Part shown: positions 14,507 through 22,458 of the stretch, piece by piece | Layout: each line of letters begins with the position of its first letter | How positions within the stretch are numbered: the stretch's first letter is position 1 | Assembly (NCBI GenBank): GCA_900553255.1 | Contig: USCI01000026.1 | Span: 1-29,542 of the forward strand | DNA length: 29,542 bases | Source: an uncultured Oscillospiraceae bacterium | Lineage (GTDB): Bacteria; Bacillota; Clostridia; Oscillospirales; Acutalibacteraceae | Direction: 5' to 3' | Notes under the pieces: model-generated | Databases searched by the model: none | Seen by the model: the letters and a program-made list of their open reading frames with translations, nothing else | Told to the model about the DNA's origin: nothing | Position numbers and translations under genes: made by a program

Positions 14507-16780
14507 ATGAAATTACAGGGTGTCCGGCGCCTTGCTTTCCTGCGGTATGCTGCCGTGCTGGCGGCAGCAGCGCTGCTTGCCGGCTGCGCGCCGTCGGATG
14601 GGGACCAAACCGCCCCGGCGCCGGCGGAGCGGGTGGAGGCCGGCACGCTGGTCACCGGCGAGGAGGAGCTGGCGGTGGAAAACAGCCGCCTGCGCCTGAC
14701 GCTGGATCCGGCGACCTGCGCCATCGAGGTGACCGACAAGCAAAACGGGATGCGCTGGGGTTCTAATCCGCCGGCGGATTACGAGGATCCGATCGCGGCC
14801 GGCAGTTTCCGCACGGACATCAAATCGCAGCTGCTGGTATCCTACACCACAAAAGAAAACGCCAACGTGCGGCAGGCCAACAGCTTTGCCGCAAGCGTGA
14901 ACAAAGGGGATTACAGGATCTACCGGCTGGACAACGGTTTTCGGGTGCACTACACCTTTAACCTTGGCTTCACCATTCCGGTAGCGTACCTTTTGGAAGA
15001 GGACAGCCTCAACGCCATGGTGCTGTACGACGAGATCGAGGAAGACGGCACCAATCTGCTCAACACGGTGTCCTTCCTGCCGTATTTCGGCTTGGCCGGT
15101 TCGCAGGATGAGGGGTTTATGCTCATCCCCGACGGAAGCGGGGCGCTTATCCGGTTCAACAACGGAAAAACCACCGTCCCGATGTATGAAAAGATGGTTT
15201 ACGGCGACGATGTTACCTTGGGAACTGCGATCGAGTCCTCCCGCGAGGAACAGATACGGCTGCCGATGTTCGGCATGCAGAAGGAAGCGGCGGCCTTCGC
15301 TGCGGTGATAGAGTCGGGGGACGGCGGTGCAGTCCTGCAGGCTGCCGTTTCCGGACAGAAGACCGCCTTCAATACGGTATACGCGACCGGCATCTACCGG
15401 GTGTCCTCCACCATTTATATGATGAGCAACGACACCGGTTCCCGCAACGTGCTGTATAACGCCGAGGAGGTTACCGGAGCCGCCCGCCTGCAGATCCGGT
15501 ACACCTTTCTGGCGGACGACCAGGCGGATCTCGCCGGTATGGCGGCGGTTTACCGCCGGCGGCTTCCGACCGGTGCTGCGGGCACCCGGCCGCCTGCCCT
15601 GCATGTCGAATTGACCGGCGGGGTGAGCAGTACCAAGAGCTTTTTGGGATTTCAGTACGAGGGGCACGACACCCTTACCTCTTTTGATGATGCGGCGCGG
15701 ATGCTCGAAGAGCTGCATGCGGCGGGCGTTCCCAGCCTTTCCGCCGGATACCGGCAATACAGCGCCGATGCCTTTGCCGGCCGGGTGGAAACCACCCTGA
15801 AGCCCGCGGCGGCTGCCGGTTCGCAGAAGCAGCTCGCACGGCTGCTCGAAGCCGCAGCGGCGGCCGGGGATGCGCTGTATTTTCACGCTGATGTTTTCCG
15901 TATGCAGAAAACCGGCAATGGGGTATCCCGGTTTTTCGATGTATGCAAAAACGTCAATCTCGGTGCAGCCGAGATACAGCCCATCGGTTTTCACACCAAT
16001 ATCCCCGATGCGTCGGAGCCGGTCTGGTATCTGGTCAATCCACGCCGCTATACCGATCTGCTGGAAGCGCTTTCGGAGGCCGCGGACGACCGCGGGATAG
16101 ATGGGCTGTATTTTACCGACACGGCCGGCAGCCTAGCCGGGGATTACGGTATCGGCGGTGCTCAGCGGGACGAGGCCAAGGCGCTGCTTGCGGCCGGCTT
16201 TGGGAAACTGGCGCAGGGGCGCCGGCTGCTGCTGGCGGATCCCAACGCCTATCTTTACGCTGCCGCCGCACAGCTGACCGATATCCCGATGCAGTCGAGC
16301 CGTCATCTGCTGTTTGATGAGGATGTGCCGTTTGTCCAGATGGTGCTCAGGGGCTGCCTGCCGTACACCGCCCGTCCGATGAACATGAACGGCGACACGG
16401 CGGATGTGTTTTTGCAACAGGTGGAAACGCTGAGCGGGCTCCAGTTTGCCTTCATCGCGGGGGATCCGTCGCTGCTGCTTCGCACGGATCTGATTCACGA
16501 GTACAGCCTGTCGTACGACGCATGGAAGGCGTCGGCAGTACAGTACGCCCGGGCGCTGTCTGCAGTGTCCGAAGCGGTGGGGGATGCCCGCATGACCGGC
16601 TACAGGCGTGAAGGGGAGCTGACCGTCACCGCCTATGAAAACGGTGTTATGGTCTATGTCAACCACGGGCAGCAGGATGTGACGGCAGACGGGCTGACCG
16701 TCGGCGCCAGGCATTATCTGGCGGTACGTGACGGCACAGTGGTCGCATCCGGCGACGATCAGGGGAATATGGGCGCCTGA
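14507..16780 (+). CDS. DUF5696-type lipoprotein, glycosidase-like fold possible
   Basis: This 757-residue lipoprotein has lipobox LLAGC with Cys27, so it should sit on the outer face of the membrane. I recognise the DUF5696 pattern of large proteins found next to carbohydrate ABC permeases in Firmicutes. Residues about 55-340 are beta-rich, with LDPATCAIEVTDKQNGMRWGS and LPYFGLAGSQDEGFMLIPDG (shown as key strings). From about 365 to 690 alternating helices and strands suggest a TIM-like barrel. GIDGLYFTDTAGS ends a strand with an Asp in a typical catalytic place, and LLADPNAYLY follows. The gene has GGAGG before its ATG and lies between the propeller gene and the second permease pair. Enzyme activity is inference. 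Confidence 0.8.
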   Translation: MKLQGVRRLAFLRYAAVLAAAALLAGCAPSDGDQTAPAPAERVEAGTLVTGEEELAVENSRLRLTLDPATCAIEVTDKQNGMRWGSNPPADYEDPIAAGSFRTDIKSQLLVSYTTKENANVRQANSFAASVNKGDYRIYRLDNGFRVHYTFNLGFTIPVAYLLEEDSLNAMVLYDEIEEDGTNLLNTVSFLPYFGLAGSQDEGFMLIPDGSGALIRFNNGKTTVPMYEKMVYGDDVTLGTAIESSREEQIRLPMFGMQKEAAAFAAVIESGDGGAVLQAAVSGQKTAFNTVYATGIYRVSSTIYMMSNDTGSRNVLYNAEEVTGAARLQIRYTFLADDQADLAGMAAVYRRRLPTGAAGTRPPALHVELTGGVSSTKSFLGFQYEGHDTLTSFDDAARMLEELHAAGVPSLSAGYRQYSADAFAGRVETTLKPAAAAGSQKQLARLLEAAAAAGDALYFHADVFRMQKTGNGVSRFFDVCKNVNLGAAEIQPIGFHTNIPDASEPVWYLVNPRRYTDLLEALSEAADDRGIDGLYFTDTAGSLAGDYGIGGAQRDEAKALLAAGFGKLAQGRRLLLADPNAYLYAAAAQLTDIPMQSSRHLLFDEDVPFVQMVLRGCLPYTARPMNMNGDTADVFLQQVETLSGLQFAFIAGDPSLLLRTDLIHEYSLSYDAWKASAVQYARALSAVSEAVGDARMTGYRREGELTVTAYENGVMVYVNHGQQDVTADGLTVGARHYLAVRDGTVVASGDDQGNMGA

Positions 16781-16811
16781 TCCGGAGCTTTCAGGAAAGG
16801 GATGGTCAAGC

Positions 16812-17711
16812 ATGGGAAAATTAAGCGGCGGCCGGCGCAGGCTGTCGGTTGAACGCCGGATCAAACGGGTCGGCTGGCTGTTCCTGCTGCCGTGGCTGGT
16901 CGGGCTTGTGTTCTTCTTCCTCATTCCCTTCATCCAGTCGGTCGTATTCTCCTTCAACCGGGTAAGCATTGGCGATACCGGGCTGGATTATCAGTTCTTG
17001 GGCTGGGAGAACTACCGGTACATCCTGTTTGAGGATGCCGATTTCAACCGCAACGTTCTGGAACAGATCTCGGGCCTTGCGGTGGATATCCCCATCATCC
17101 TGTTTTTCTCCGTATTTGTCGCCCTTCTGCTCAACCGGAAATTCCGGGGACGCATGTTCGCGCGCAGCCTGTTTTTCCTGCCGGTTATTATCGCCTCCGG
17201 CGTGGTTACCGAAATCATCCAAAACGATGTTTTTGTCAGCAGCGTTATGCGTGCGGACACCTCTACTTTCCAGACGGAAGCGGTCAGCGAGGTGCTCTAC
17301 CGGCTGCAGTTCAGCGACGACCTGATCAGCCTTTTCACCACCGTCACCTCACAGGTGTTTGATTTGAGCTGGAAAACCGGTGTGCCGATCCTGCTGTTCC
17401 TCAGCGCCCTGCAGAGCATTCCCGAAACCTATTTCGAGGTTGCCTCGATTGAGGGCGCGAATACGTGGGATGCATTCTGGAAGATCACCTTTCCGGTACT
17501 GCTTCCCACCTGCTTACTGGTGACCGTTTATGCCATGGTTGACAGCTTTACCGATATGAGCAATCAGGTGATGAAAAGCATCGTCACCCGGTTTTCGGAG
17601 GTGAAGTACGGCTATGCGTCGGCGTCGGCGATCCTGTATTTTGCGGCAATTATCCTGGTGCTGCTGCTGATTGCGGCGCTGTTCTTCCGCAAAGTCATCC
17701 GCGACAGATAG
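16812..17711 (+). CDS. Sugar ABC transporter permease, MalF type (second importer)
   Basis: This 299-residue permease starts at ATG 16812, which follows AGGAAAGGGATGG. An in-frame start at 16728 lies inside the DUF5696 gene and is less likely. TM1 is RVGWLFLLPWLVGLVFFFLI. The EAA loop is EVASIEGANTWDAFWKI then TFPVLLP. An outward insert of about 50 residues (from IIQNDVFVSSVMRAD to FTTVTSQVFDLSWKTG) enlarges the loop before TM4 compared with the first importer, so the two pairs are not recent duplicates. The next gene starts 10 bases later. Confidence 0.92.
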   Translation: MGKLSGGRRRLSVERRIKRVGWLFLLPWLVGLVFFFLIPFIQSVVFSFNRVSIGDTGLDYQFLGWENYRYILFEDADFNRNVLEQISGLAVDIPIILFFSVFVALLLNRKFRGRMFARSLFFLPVIIASGVVTEIIQNDVFVSSVMRADTSTFQTEAVSEVLYRLQFSDDLISLFTTVTSQVFDLSWKTGVPILLFLSALQSIPETYFEVASIEGANTWDAFWKITFPVLLPTCLLVTVYAMVDSFTDMSNQVMKSIVTRFSEVKYGYASASAILYFAAIILVLLLIAALFFRKVIRDR

Positions 17712-17721
17712 GAGGGGGCCT

Positions 17722-18714
17722 GTGAAAGCAATCCGATTCGTTCCCAAGACAGCCGGCAGGCCTGCGGTCGCGCATCGCCGCCGGGAGCAGCTCGGACGCT
17801 GTGCGTTTATCCTGTTCCGGCTGGCTTTTCTCATTGGCATGGCGTATGTGCTGCTGTTTCCGCTGCTGGTGATGCTTTCCCGCGCGCTCCGGCCGCAGGC
17901 GGACATGTATAACCCAAGCATCGTCTGGATCCCCAGCGGCCTGACGCTTGAAAACTTCCGGCTGGCATTTGATGCCCTCAACTATGACACCTCATTGGTA
18001 TTCACGCTGCGCATCGTGCTCATCAGCACCGTATTCTCCACCGTCTCCTGCTCGATGGCCGGCTATGCGATCGGACGCTATCACCTCAGGGCGAACAAGC
18101 TGCTCGTCGGCATGGCCGTGCTGACCTTCCTGGTGCCGATGCAGACCTACATTATCCCGCTGTTTTTCCGGATGAAATATTTTGATTTTTTCGGCATCGG
18201 CAGCCTGGTCGGGCTGTTCACCGGCAGCCCGCTTACGATCAACCTGACCAACACCGAGGTGCCGTATTATCTGCTCAATGCGCTGGGCAGCGGGCTGCGC
18301 TCCGGGATTTTTATTCTGCTTTTCGCCCAGGTTTTCAGAGGGCTCCCCAAGGAGCTGGAGGATGCCGCCCGCATCGACGGCGCCGGGGAATTCCGCATAT
18401 TTGCGCGGATTATGGTGCCCAACGCCGCTTCGGCCTTTTTGGTGGAAGTGATCATGTGCATCGTGTGGAACTGGAACGACTACTTTTTCCCCGCCATCCT
18501 GTTCCAGCAGAATCAGTTCCTTTCCACCAAACTGAGCATCATGCGGCAGCTGGCTACCTCCATGATGACCACCACCCAGTATGGAGACGGCCTGGCGGAA
18601 ACGGTGATTATGTATGCAGGGGCCTTCTGGTTCGTGCTGCCTATGCTGGTTTTATATATGTTTGCGCAGCGGTTCTTTTTGCAGAGCGTCGAGCGCAGCG
18701 GGATTACCGGCTGA
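17722..18714 (+). CDS. Sugar ABC transporter permease, MalG type (second importer)
   Basis: This 330-residue permease is partner to the product at 16812-17711. I chose a GTG start at 17722 because GGAGGGGG (17711-17718) sits just before it and overlaps the previous stop. It has a long basic N-terminus (KTAGRPAVAHRRREQLGR), then six helices. An external insert (GLFTGSPLTINLTNTEVP) matches the enlarged loop of its partner. The EAA loop is EDAARIDGAGEFRIFAR then IMVPNAASAFL. Its solute-binding protein is probably the lipoprotein at 22459-23799, five genes further on. Confidence 0.92.
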   Translation: MKAIRFVPKTAGRPAVAHRRREQLGRCAFILFRLAFLIGMAYVLLFPLLVMLSRALRPQADMYNPSIVWIPSGLTLENFRLAFDALNYDTSLVFTLRIVLISTVFSTVSCSMAGYAIGRYHLRANKLLVGMAVLTFLVPMQTYIIPLFFRMKYFDFFGIGSLVGLFTGSPLTINLTNTEVPYYLLNALGSGLRSGIFILLFAQVFRGLPKELEDAARIDGAGEFRIFARIMVPNAASAFLVEVIMCIVWNWNDYFFPAILFQQNQFLSTKLSIMRQLATSMMTTTQYGDGLAETVIMYAGAFWFVLPMLVLYMFAQRFFLQSVERSGITG

Positions 18715-18801
18715 AATCGGGGCTATCCCGGCAGGAGGGGGGCGGATGAAAAGCCAATAGGGCAGATGTGCCGATTTTATAGCAGGAAAGGAAGGATACG
18801 T

Positions 18802-19596
18802 ATGAACAAACCGTTAGTCCGAAGCCTCGCAGCGGCGGCGGCGCTGGCACTGCTGCTGGCCGGCTGCGGCAGCTCGCCGGACACCTCGTCCGGCACCGAA
18901 AGCGGCAGTACCACGACCACAACCACAACCGCGTCGACCACGACCACAACCTCTGCGGATACGACCACCACGGAGGATACGACCGCCACCACGACAGGCA
19001 GCGGCGGTGTGATCGGCGGCGGTGAGGAAGAAGAGGACGAATATCTCCCGCAGACCGCACTGTTTGCAGCGGACAACGGCCGGCTGGCCGACGCGGAGAA
19101 AACGCCGGGGGCATCCGTGGAAAATCACAGCGATACCGCCCATCTGCCGGAGGGGGCCGATCAGGGCATGCGTCTGAGCTTCAACGGCAACAACTGGGGA
19201 CAGGTCCTGCTGTTCCATCTTGAGGACGGCAAGGAGGCCACGCTGGTTGATCCGTGCCCCGACCCGCTGAGCGATTACGACGGGCTGCGGCTCTGGCTGG
19301 AGATCAAACCCGATGCGGGCGGCGGCGTTCCCGATGAGCTGATCTTTATTTTCGGGAACTGGACCTATGGCTACCGCGATATGTTTGAGTACCATTACGC
19401 CGTGCCGGACGGCGGGTATACGGGCTATATCGAGATGCCCTTCTCCGAGATGATCAACGCCTATCCGCCCAACGACAAGTATTACAATGCCGACCTGATC
19501 GATTTTATCGGCTTTAAGGTCGTCTCCGGGGCCACCATTCAGAATGCCGACATCTATATGGCCGACCTGTCGGCTTACCGCGAGGTGTTCTGGTAA
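18802..19596 (+). CDS. Lipoprotein with Thr-rich linker and a WGQVLL-type domain
   Basis: This 264-residue lipoprotein has lipobox LLAGC with Cys22. A linker of almost only Thr, Ser and Gly (about 27-73), likely O-glycosylated or extended, leads through an acidic patch (GGGEEEEDE) to a single beta-rich domain (about 85-264). That domain carries LSFNGNNWGQVLLFHL (127-140), YDGLRLWLEIK and a closing IQNADIYMADLSAYR. The same order of motifs occurs twice in the next protein, so all are one domain family, resembling carbohydrate-binding jelly rolls of the CIA30 or CBM type. The start at 18802 has AAGGAAGG upstream. The 87 bases before it hold a four-codon ORF with a strong ribosome binding site. 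Confidence 0.8.
   Translation: MNKPLVRSLAAAAALALLLAGCGSSPDTSSGTESGSTTTTTTTASTTTTTSADTTTTEDTTATTTGSGGVIGGGEEEEDEYLPQTALFAADNGRLADAEKTPGASVENHSDTAHLPEGADQGMRLSFNGNNWGQVLLFHLEDGKEATLVDPCPDPLSDYDGLRLWLEIKPDAGGGVPDELIFIFGNWTYGYRDMFEYHYAVPDGGYTGYIEMPFSEMINAYPPNDKYYNADLIDFIGFKVVSGATIQNADIYMADLSAYREVFW
18904..18999 (+). repeat. Low-complexity ACN repeat coding for the Thr linker
   Basis: The tract is built almost wholly of ACC/ACG/ACA Thr codons. CCACGACCACAACC recurs exactly at 18911-18924 and 18938-18951. It is likely to vary in length between strains by slippage. Confidence 0.7.
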
Positions 19597-19668
19597 GGGA
19601 AACACGGACAGCCGGGCCGCCGCTGCGGTACCGGAGGTCCGATATGAAAAAAAGAAAGGGGTAATCAC

Positions 19669-21075
19669 ATGAACGTCAAAAAAATGCTCGCGGCAGTCAG
19701 CGCCGGTATGCTTCTTTTGGGCCTGCTGCCTCTGTCCGTGCCGGCTTCCGCCGAGGAAACCGAGACGGTGACCGAAACCTACAACATGGACGGCTTTGAA
19801 AAAGCGCCGCAGAGTGCGCTGGATACCCTGCTGAAAACCGAAAGCGTTGCACTGACCGCCGGCATTACCGACGACAAGTATGTTGCCGACGGCGCGGAAT
19901 CGGCGGTAAAGGTCGCCTACCTGAAGGATCCCGAAAACTGGGGCCAGGTGCTGCTGTACGCCGAGGACGCGGAAGCGGAGACCGGAAAGGCACTGCCGTT
20001 TGCGCTGCTGCCGGAGAATATGTCCGAGTGGGAAACGCTGCGCATGTATGTCTATGCAGACAACGCCACCGGCGGCATGCCGACCGGGCCCTCCCTCCAT
20101 CTGCTTAACGAATGGGGCGTGGAACTTGCGAGCACGCAGCTCGAAATTTGGGTGGAAAGCGGCGATTTCAGCGGCTGGATCGAACTGGAGCCGGGCGATT
20201 TCAAGGATGCCGAAGGCACGGCGCTGACGGCTTTCCCGGCGGAAGCGTGGAGCTTTGTCATCAAATTTACCGGTATGTACAACGAGTATGATCCGTATAA
20301 GCCGGTGGATCTCTATTTCTCCGGTCTGTCGCTCACCCGCGAGGTGGAAAAGCCGAAGCCGACGCTGCCGGAAGAAAATCCCGCGCGGGAGGATGAGTAT
20401 GCCCATACCGCTGCCGACGGCTTTGAGACGGCTACGCAGCAGCAGCTCGATACCCTGATCCGAAGTGAGAGCATGACACTGACCGCGGGGGTCACGGATG
20501 AACAGTATGTCGCCAAGGGGGCCCAGTCGGCTGTCAAAATTTCCTATAACGGCCAAAAAGGCGGTTGGGGCCAGGTGCTGCTGTACAGCGCGGATGCGTC
20601 CGGCGTCAAGACGCTGCCGTTTGAAACGCTGCCGCAGGGACTTTCCGCTTATGACGGGCTGTGCTTTTTTGTTAAGGCAACCTCCGAAACCGGTCTGCCC
20701 AACGCCGTTTCCTTCCGCTTCCTCGATCAGTACGGTATGGAGATCGGCACCGCCAATATACCGGTATACAGCGAGTCGGGTACTTATGCCGAATGGGTAT
20801 ATCTGACCCCGGAGGATTTCGGGCTTGAGGCGTTCCCGGATGCGTGGAGCTATCTGTGGAAGGTGACAAACGAGACCGGGGAAGAGGACGGTTACAAGGC
20901 GTTCGATCTGTATGTATCCGGTATGTCGGTCTATAAGGAGAAGGCCGGGGGCGACGACGACCAGCACCCGAACAAGCCGACCGGCGTATCGCTGCCGGTT
21001 GCTCTGCCGGCTGCGGCTCTGGTGCTCTCCGCCGGGCTGCTGTATATCTGCAAACGGCGCATCAGCGCCCGCTGA
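19669..21075 (+). CDS. Surface protein with two WGQVLL-type domains and a C-terminal membrane anchor
   Basis: This 468-residue protein has a signal peptide (1-28, ending ASA) and two copies of one domain, about 42-225 and 250-425. The copies share GFE.A.Q..LDTL, ES..LTAG.TD..YVA.GA.SAVK, WGQVLLY (91-97 and 300-306), LP..MS..E/YDGL, and W.YL/FVIK near the end, with an offset of about 209 residues. The C-terminus is a hydrophobic helix and a basic tail (YICKRRISAR) after PNKPTGVS. That arrangement resembles a sortase signal, but a canonical xPxTG is not present, so a plain membrane anchor is equally likely. A ligand-binding role for glycans is inferred from the fold and cluster. The ribosome binding site is AAAGGGG, part of a preceding 6-residue ORF. 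Confidence 0.8.
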   Translation: MNVKKMLAAVSAGMLLLGLLPLSVPASAEETETVTETYNMDGFEKAPQSALDTLLKTESVALTAGITDDKYVADGAESAVKVAYLKDPENWGQVLLYAEDAEAETGKALPFALLPENMSEWETLRMYVYADNATGGMPTGPSLHLLNEWGVELASTQLEIWVESGDFSGWIELEPGDFKDAEGTALTAFPAEAWSFVIKFTGMYNEYDPYKPVDLYFSGLSLTREVEKPKPTLPEENPAREDEYAHTAADGFETATQQQLDTLIRSESMTLTAGVTDEQYVAKGAQSAVKISYNGQKGGWGQVLLYSADASGVKTLPFETLPQGLSAYDGLCFFVKATSETGLPNAVSFRFLDQYGMEIGTANIPVYSESGTYAEWVYLTPEDFGLEAFPDAWSYLWKVTNETGEEDGYKAFDLYVSGMSVYKEKAGGDDDQHPNKPTGVSLPVALPAAALVLSAGLLYICKRRISAR

Positions 21076-21102
21076 AGCCCGGGAAAGGAATGCACGTTAA
21101 TC

Positions 21103-22392
21103 ATGAAAAAACGTCTGGCCGCTTTACTGGCCGCCGTCATGCTGCTTGTGTGTTCGTGTGCGGGGCAGTCGTCTTCATCCTCTGCCCCCTCCTCTGCGGC
21201 TTCCGACGGCGGGACATCACAGACCGGGCAGCCGCCCCGGCAGTTGGAGCTTGAAGAAATGAAAAACCTGATTACAGAAAAGGCCGGGGCGCTGGGCCTG
21301 ACCGATGCAATGCTCGCGGAGGGGCTGTCGCCCACCGGCAATCACGGGCGCATCGCCGCCGCCATCCGGAAATCCCTTGCCGGCGAACCGGTGACCTTAG
21401 GCGTTATCGGCGGCTCCATCACCGAGGGTACAGCCTCCTCGGCTGCGGAGAATTCCTATGCCGGGCAGTTCAAAACCTGGTGGGAAACCCTGTTCCCCGG
21501 CGGCGAAGTGACACTGGTCAATGCCGGCAAAGGGGCAACCGGCTCCCTCATCGGTGCGCACCGCGTCGAGGAGGATCTGCTTGCCCATCAGCCGGATGTG
21601 GTAATCGTGGAGTATGCTGTCAACGACGGTAACGGCGAGCGGGATCAGATGGCTTACGAAAGCCTGCTCCGCCGGATCCTGAAGGCCGAAAATCAGCCTG
21701 GCGTGTTGCTGCTTTTCACCATGAAGGAGGACGGCACCAGCGTACAGCGCAACCAATCGAAGATCGGCCAGCATTATGATGTACCGATGGTGAGCTACCG
21801 CAATGCCGTATATCCGGCGGTGGAGGACGGCCGCATACCGTGGACCGAAATCAGCCCCGACGGCATTCATCCCAACGACAAGGGCCATGCGATGATCGGT
21901 GTCCTGCTCGCAAACTACCTTGTTTCGGTATACGAAAAACTGGATTCGCTGTCGGCTGACGGGTATGTCCTGCCGGAACCGCTCGTCGGCGATGCCTATG
22001 AAAACGGGATCCTCTACACCAACAAGAATCTGGAGGAACTGCAGGCGGGCAGCTTTATGCGGCAGGTCAATTCCTTCTATCAGTTCCCCTACGGCTGGAA
22101 GGCGGTCGGCGGGAGCGAGGCGATCGAGTTCGAGATCCCGGAGTGCCGCGAGCTGTATCTGCTGACCCTGCGTCTGGATGACCCGAATGCCGGTATTGCC
22201 GAGGTGACGGTGGAGGGGGAGACGGTCAAGACCACCGAGCTGCAGCAAAACTATCCCGGACTTACCTACCAGTATGCCGATCCGCTGCTGGTGTATACCG
22301 GCGAGAATCCCGGCACCGTCCGGGTGACGGTACGGCTGAAGGCCACGGCGGATACCGATTATTTCACCCTTCTGGGTTTTCTGGCATCCTAG
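21103..22392 (+). CDS. SGNH/GDSL hydrolase lipoprotein, probable carbohydrate esterase
   Basis: This 429-residue lipoprotein (lipobox VCSC, Cys19; Ser-rich linker about 22-40) carries an SGNH hydrolase domain. Block I is GGSIT with Ser105, block II NAGKGATGS (140-148), block III EYAVND with Asn174, and block V SPDGIHPN with Asp253 and His256, so the full catalytic set is present. Such enzymes release acyl (often acetyl) groups from sugars. A beta-rich C-terminal part (about 320-429, with WKAVGGSEAIEFEIPECREL) could be an accessory binding domain. The lipid anchor and cluster point to de-esterification of polysaccharide outside the cell. A strong hairpin follows the stop. Confidence 0.88.
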   Translation: MKKRLAALLAAVMLLVCSCAGQSSSSSAPSSAASDGGTSQTGQPPRQLELEEMKNLITEKAGALGLTDAMLAEGLSPTGNHGRIAAAIRKSLAGEPVTLGVIGGSITEGTASSAAENSYAGQFKTWWETLFPGGEVTLVNAGKGATGSLIGAHRVEEDLLAHQPDVVIVEYAVNDGNGERDQMAYESLLRRILKAENQPGVLLLFTMKEDGTSVQRNQSKIGQHYDVPMVSYRNAVYPAVEDGRIPWTEISPDGIHPNDKGHAMIGVLLANYLVSVYEKLDSLSADGYVLPEPLVGDAYENGILYTNKNLEELQAGSFMRQVNSFYQFPYGWKAVGGSEAIEFEIPECRELYLLTLRLDDPNAGIAEVTVEGETVKTTELQQNYPGLTYQYADPLLVYTGENPGTVRVTVRLKATADTDYFTLLGFLAS

Positions 22393-22398
22393 TTCTGC

Positions 22399-22434
22399 GG
22401 CCGGGGGAACGCAGTATCCCCCGGCCAGCTTTTC
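22399..22434 (+). terminator. GC-rich hairpin between esterase and binding-protein genes
   Basis: Perfect 10-bp arms (22399-22408 and 22417-22426) with an 8-base loop are followed by AGCTTTTC. The T-tract is short, so this may be a partial terminator or an RNA-processing or stability element that separates esterase mRNA from binding-protein mRNA. Confidence 0.6.
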
Positions 22435-22458
22435 ACCAAGAAAGGAAGATCTGAACCG

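Noticed and set aside
20976..21075. Canonical LPXTG-type sortase signal at the end of the two-domain surface protein
   Set aside because: The sequence is PNKPTGVS, without a residue between Pro and Thr, so it does not fit xPxTG. The hydrophobic helix and basic tail are noted only as a membrane anchor.
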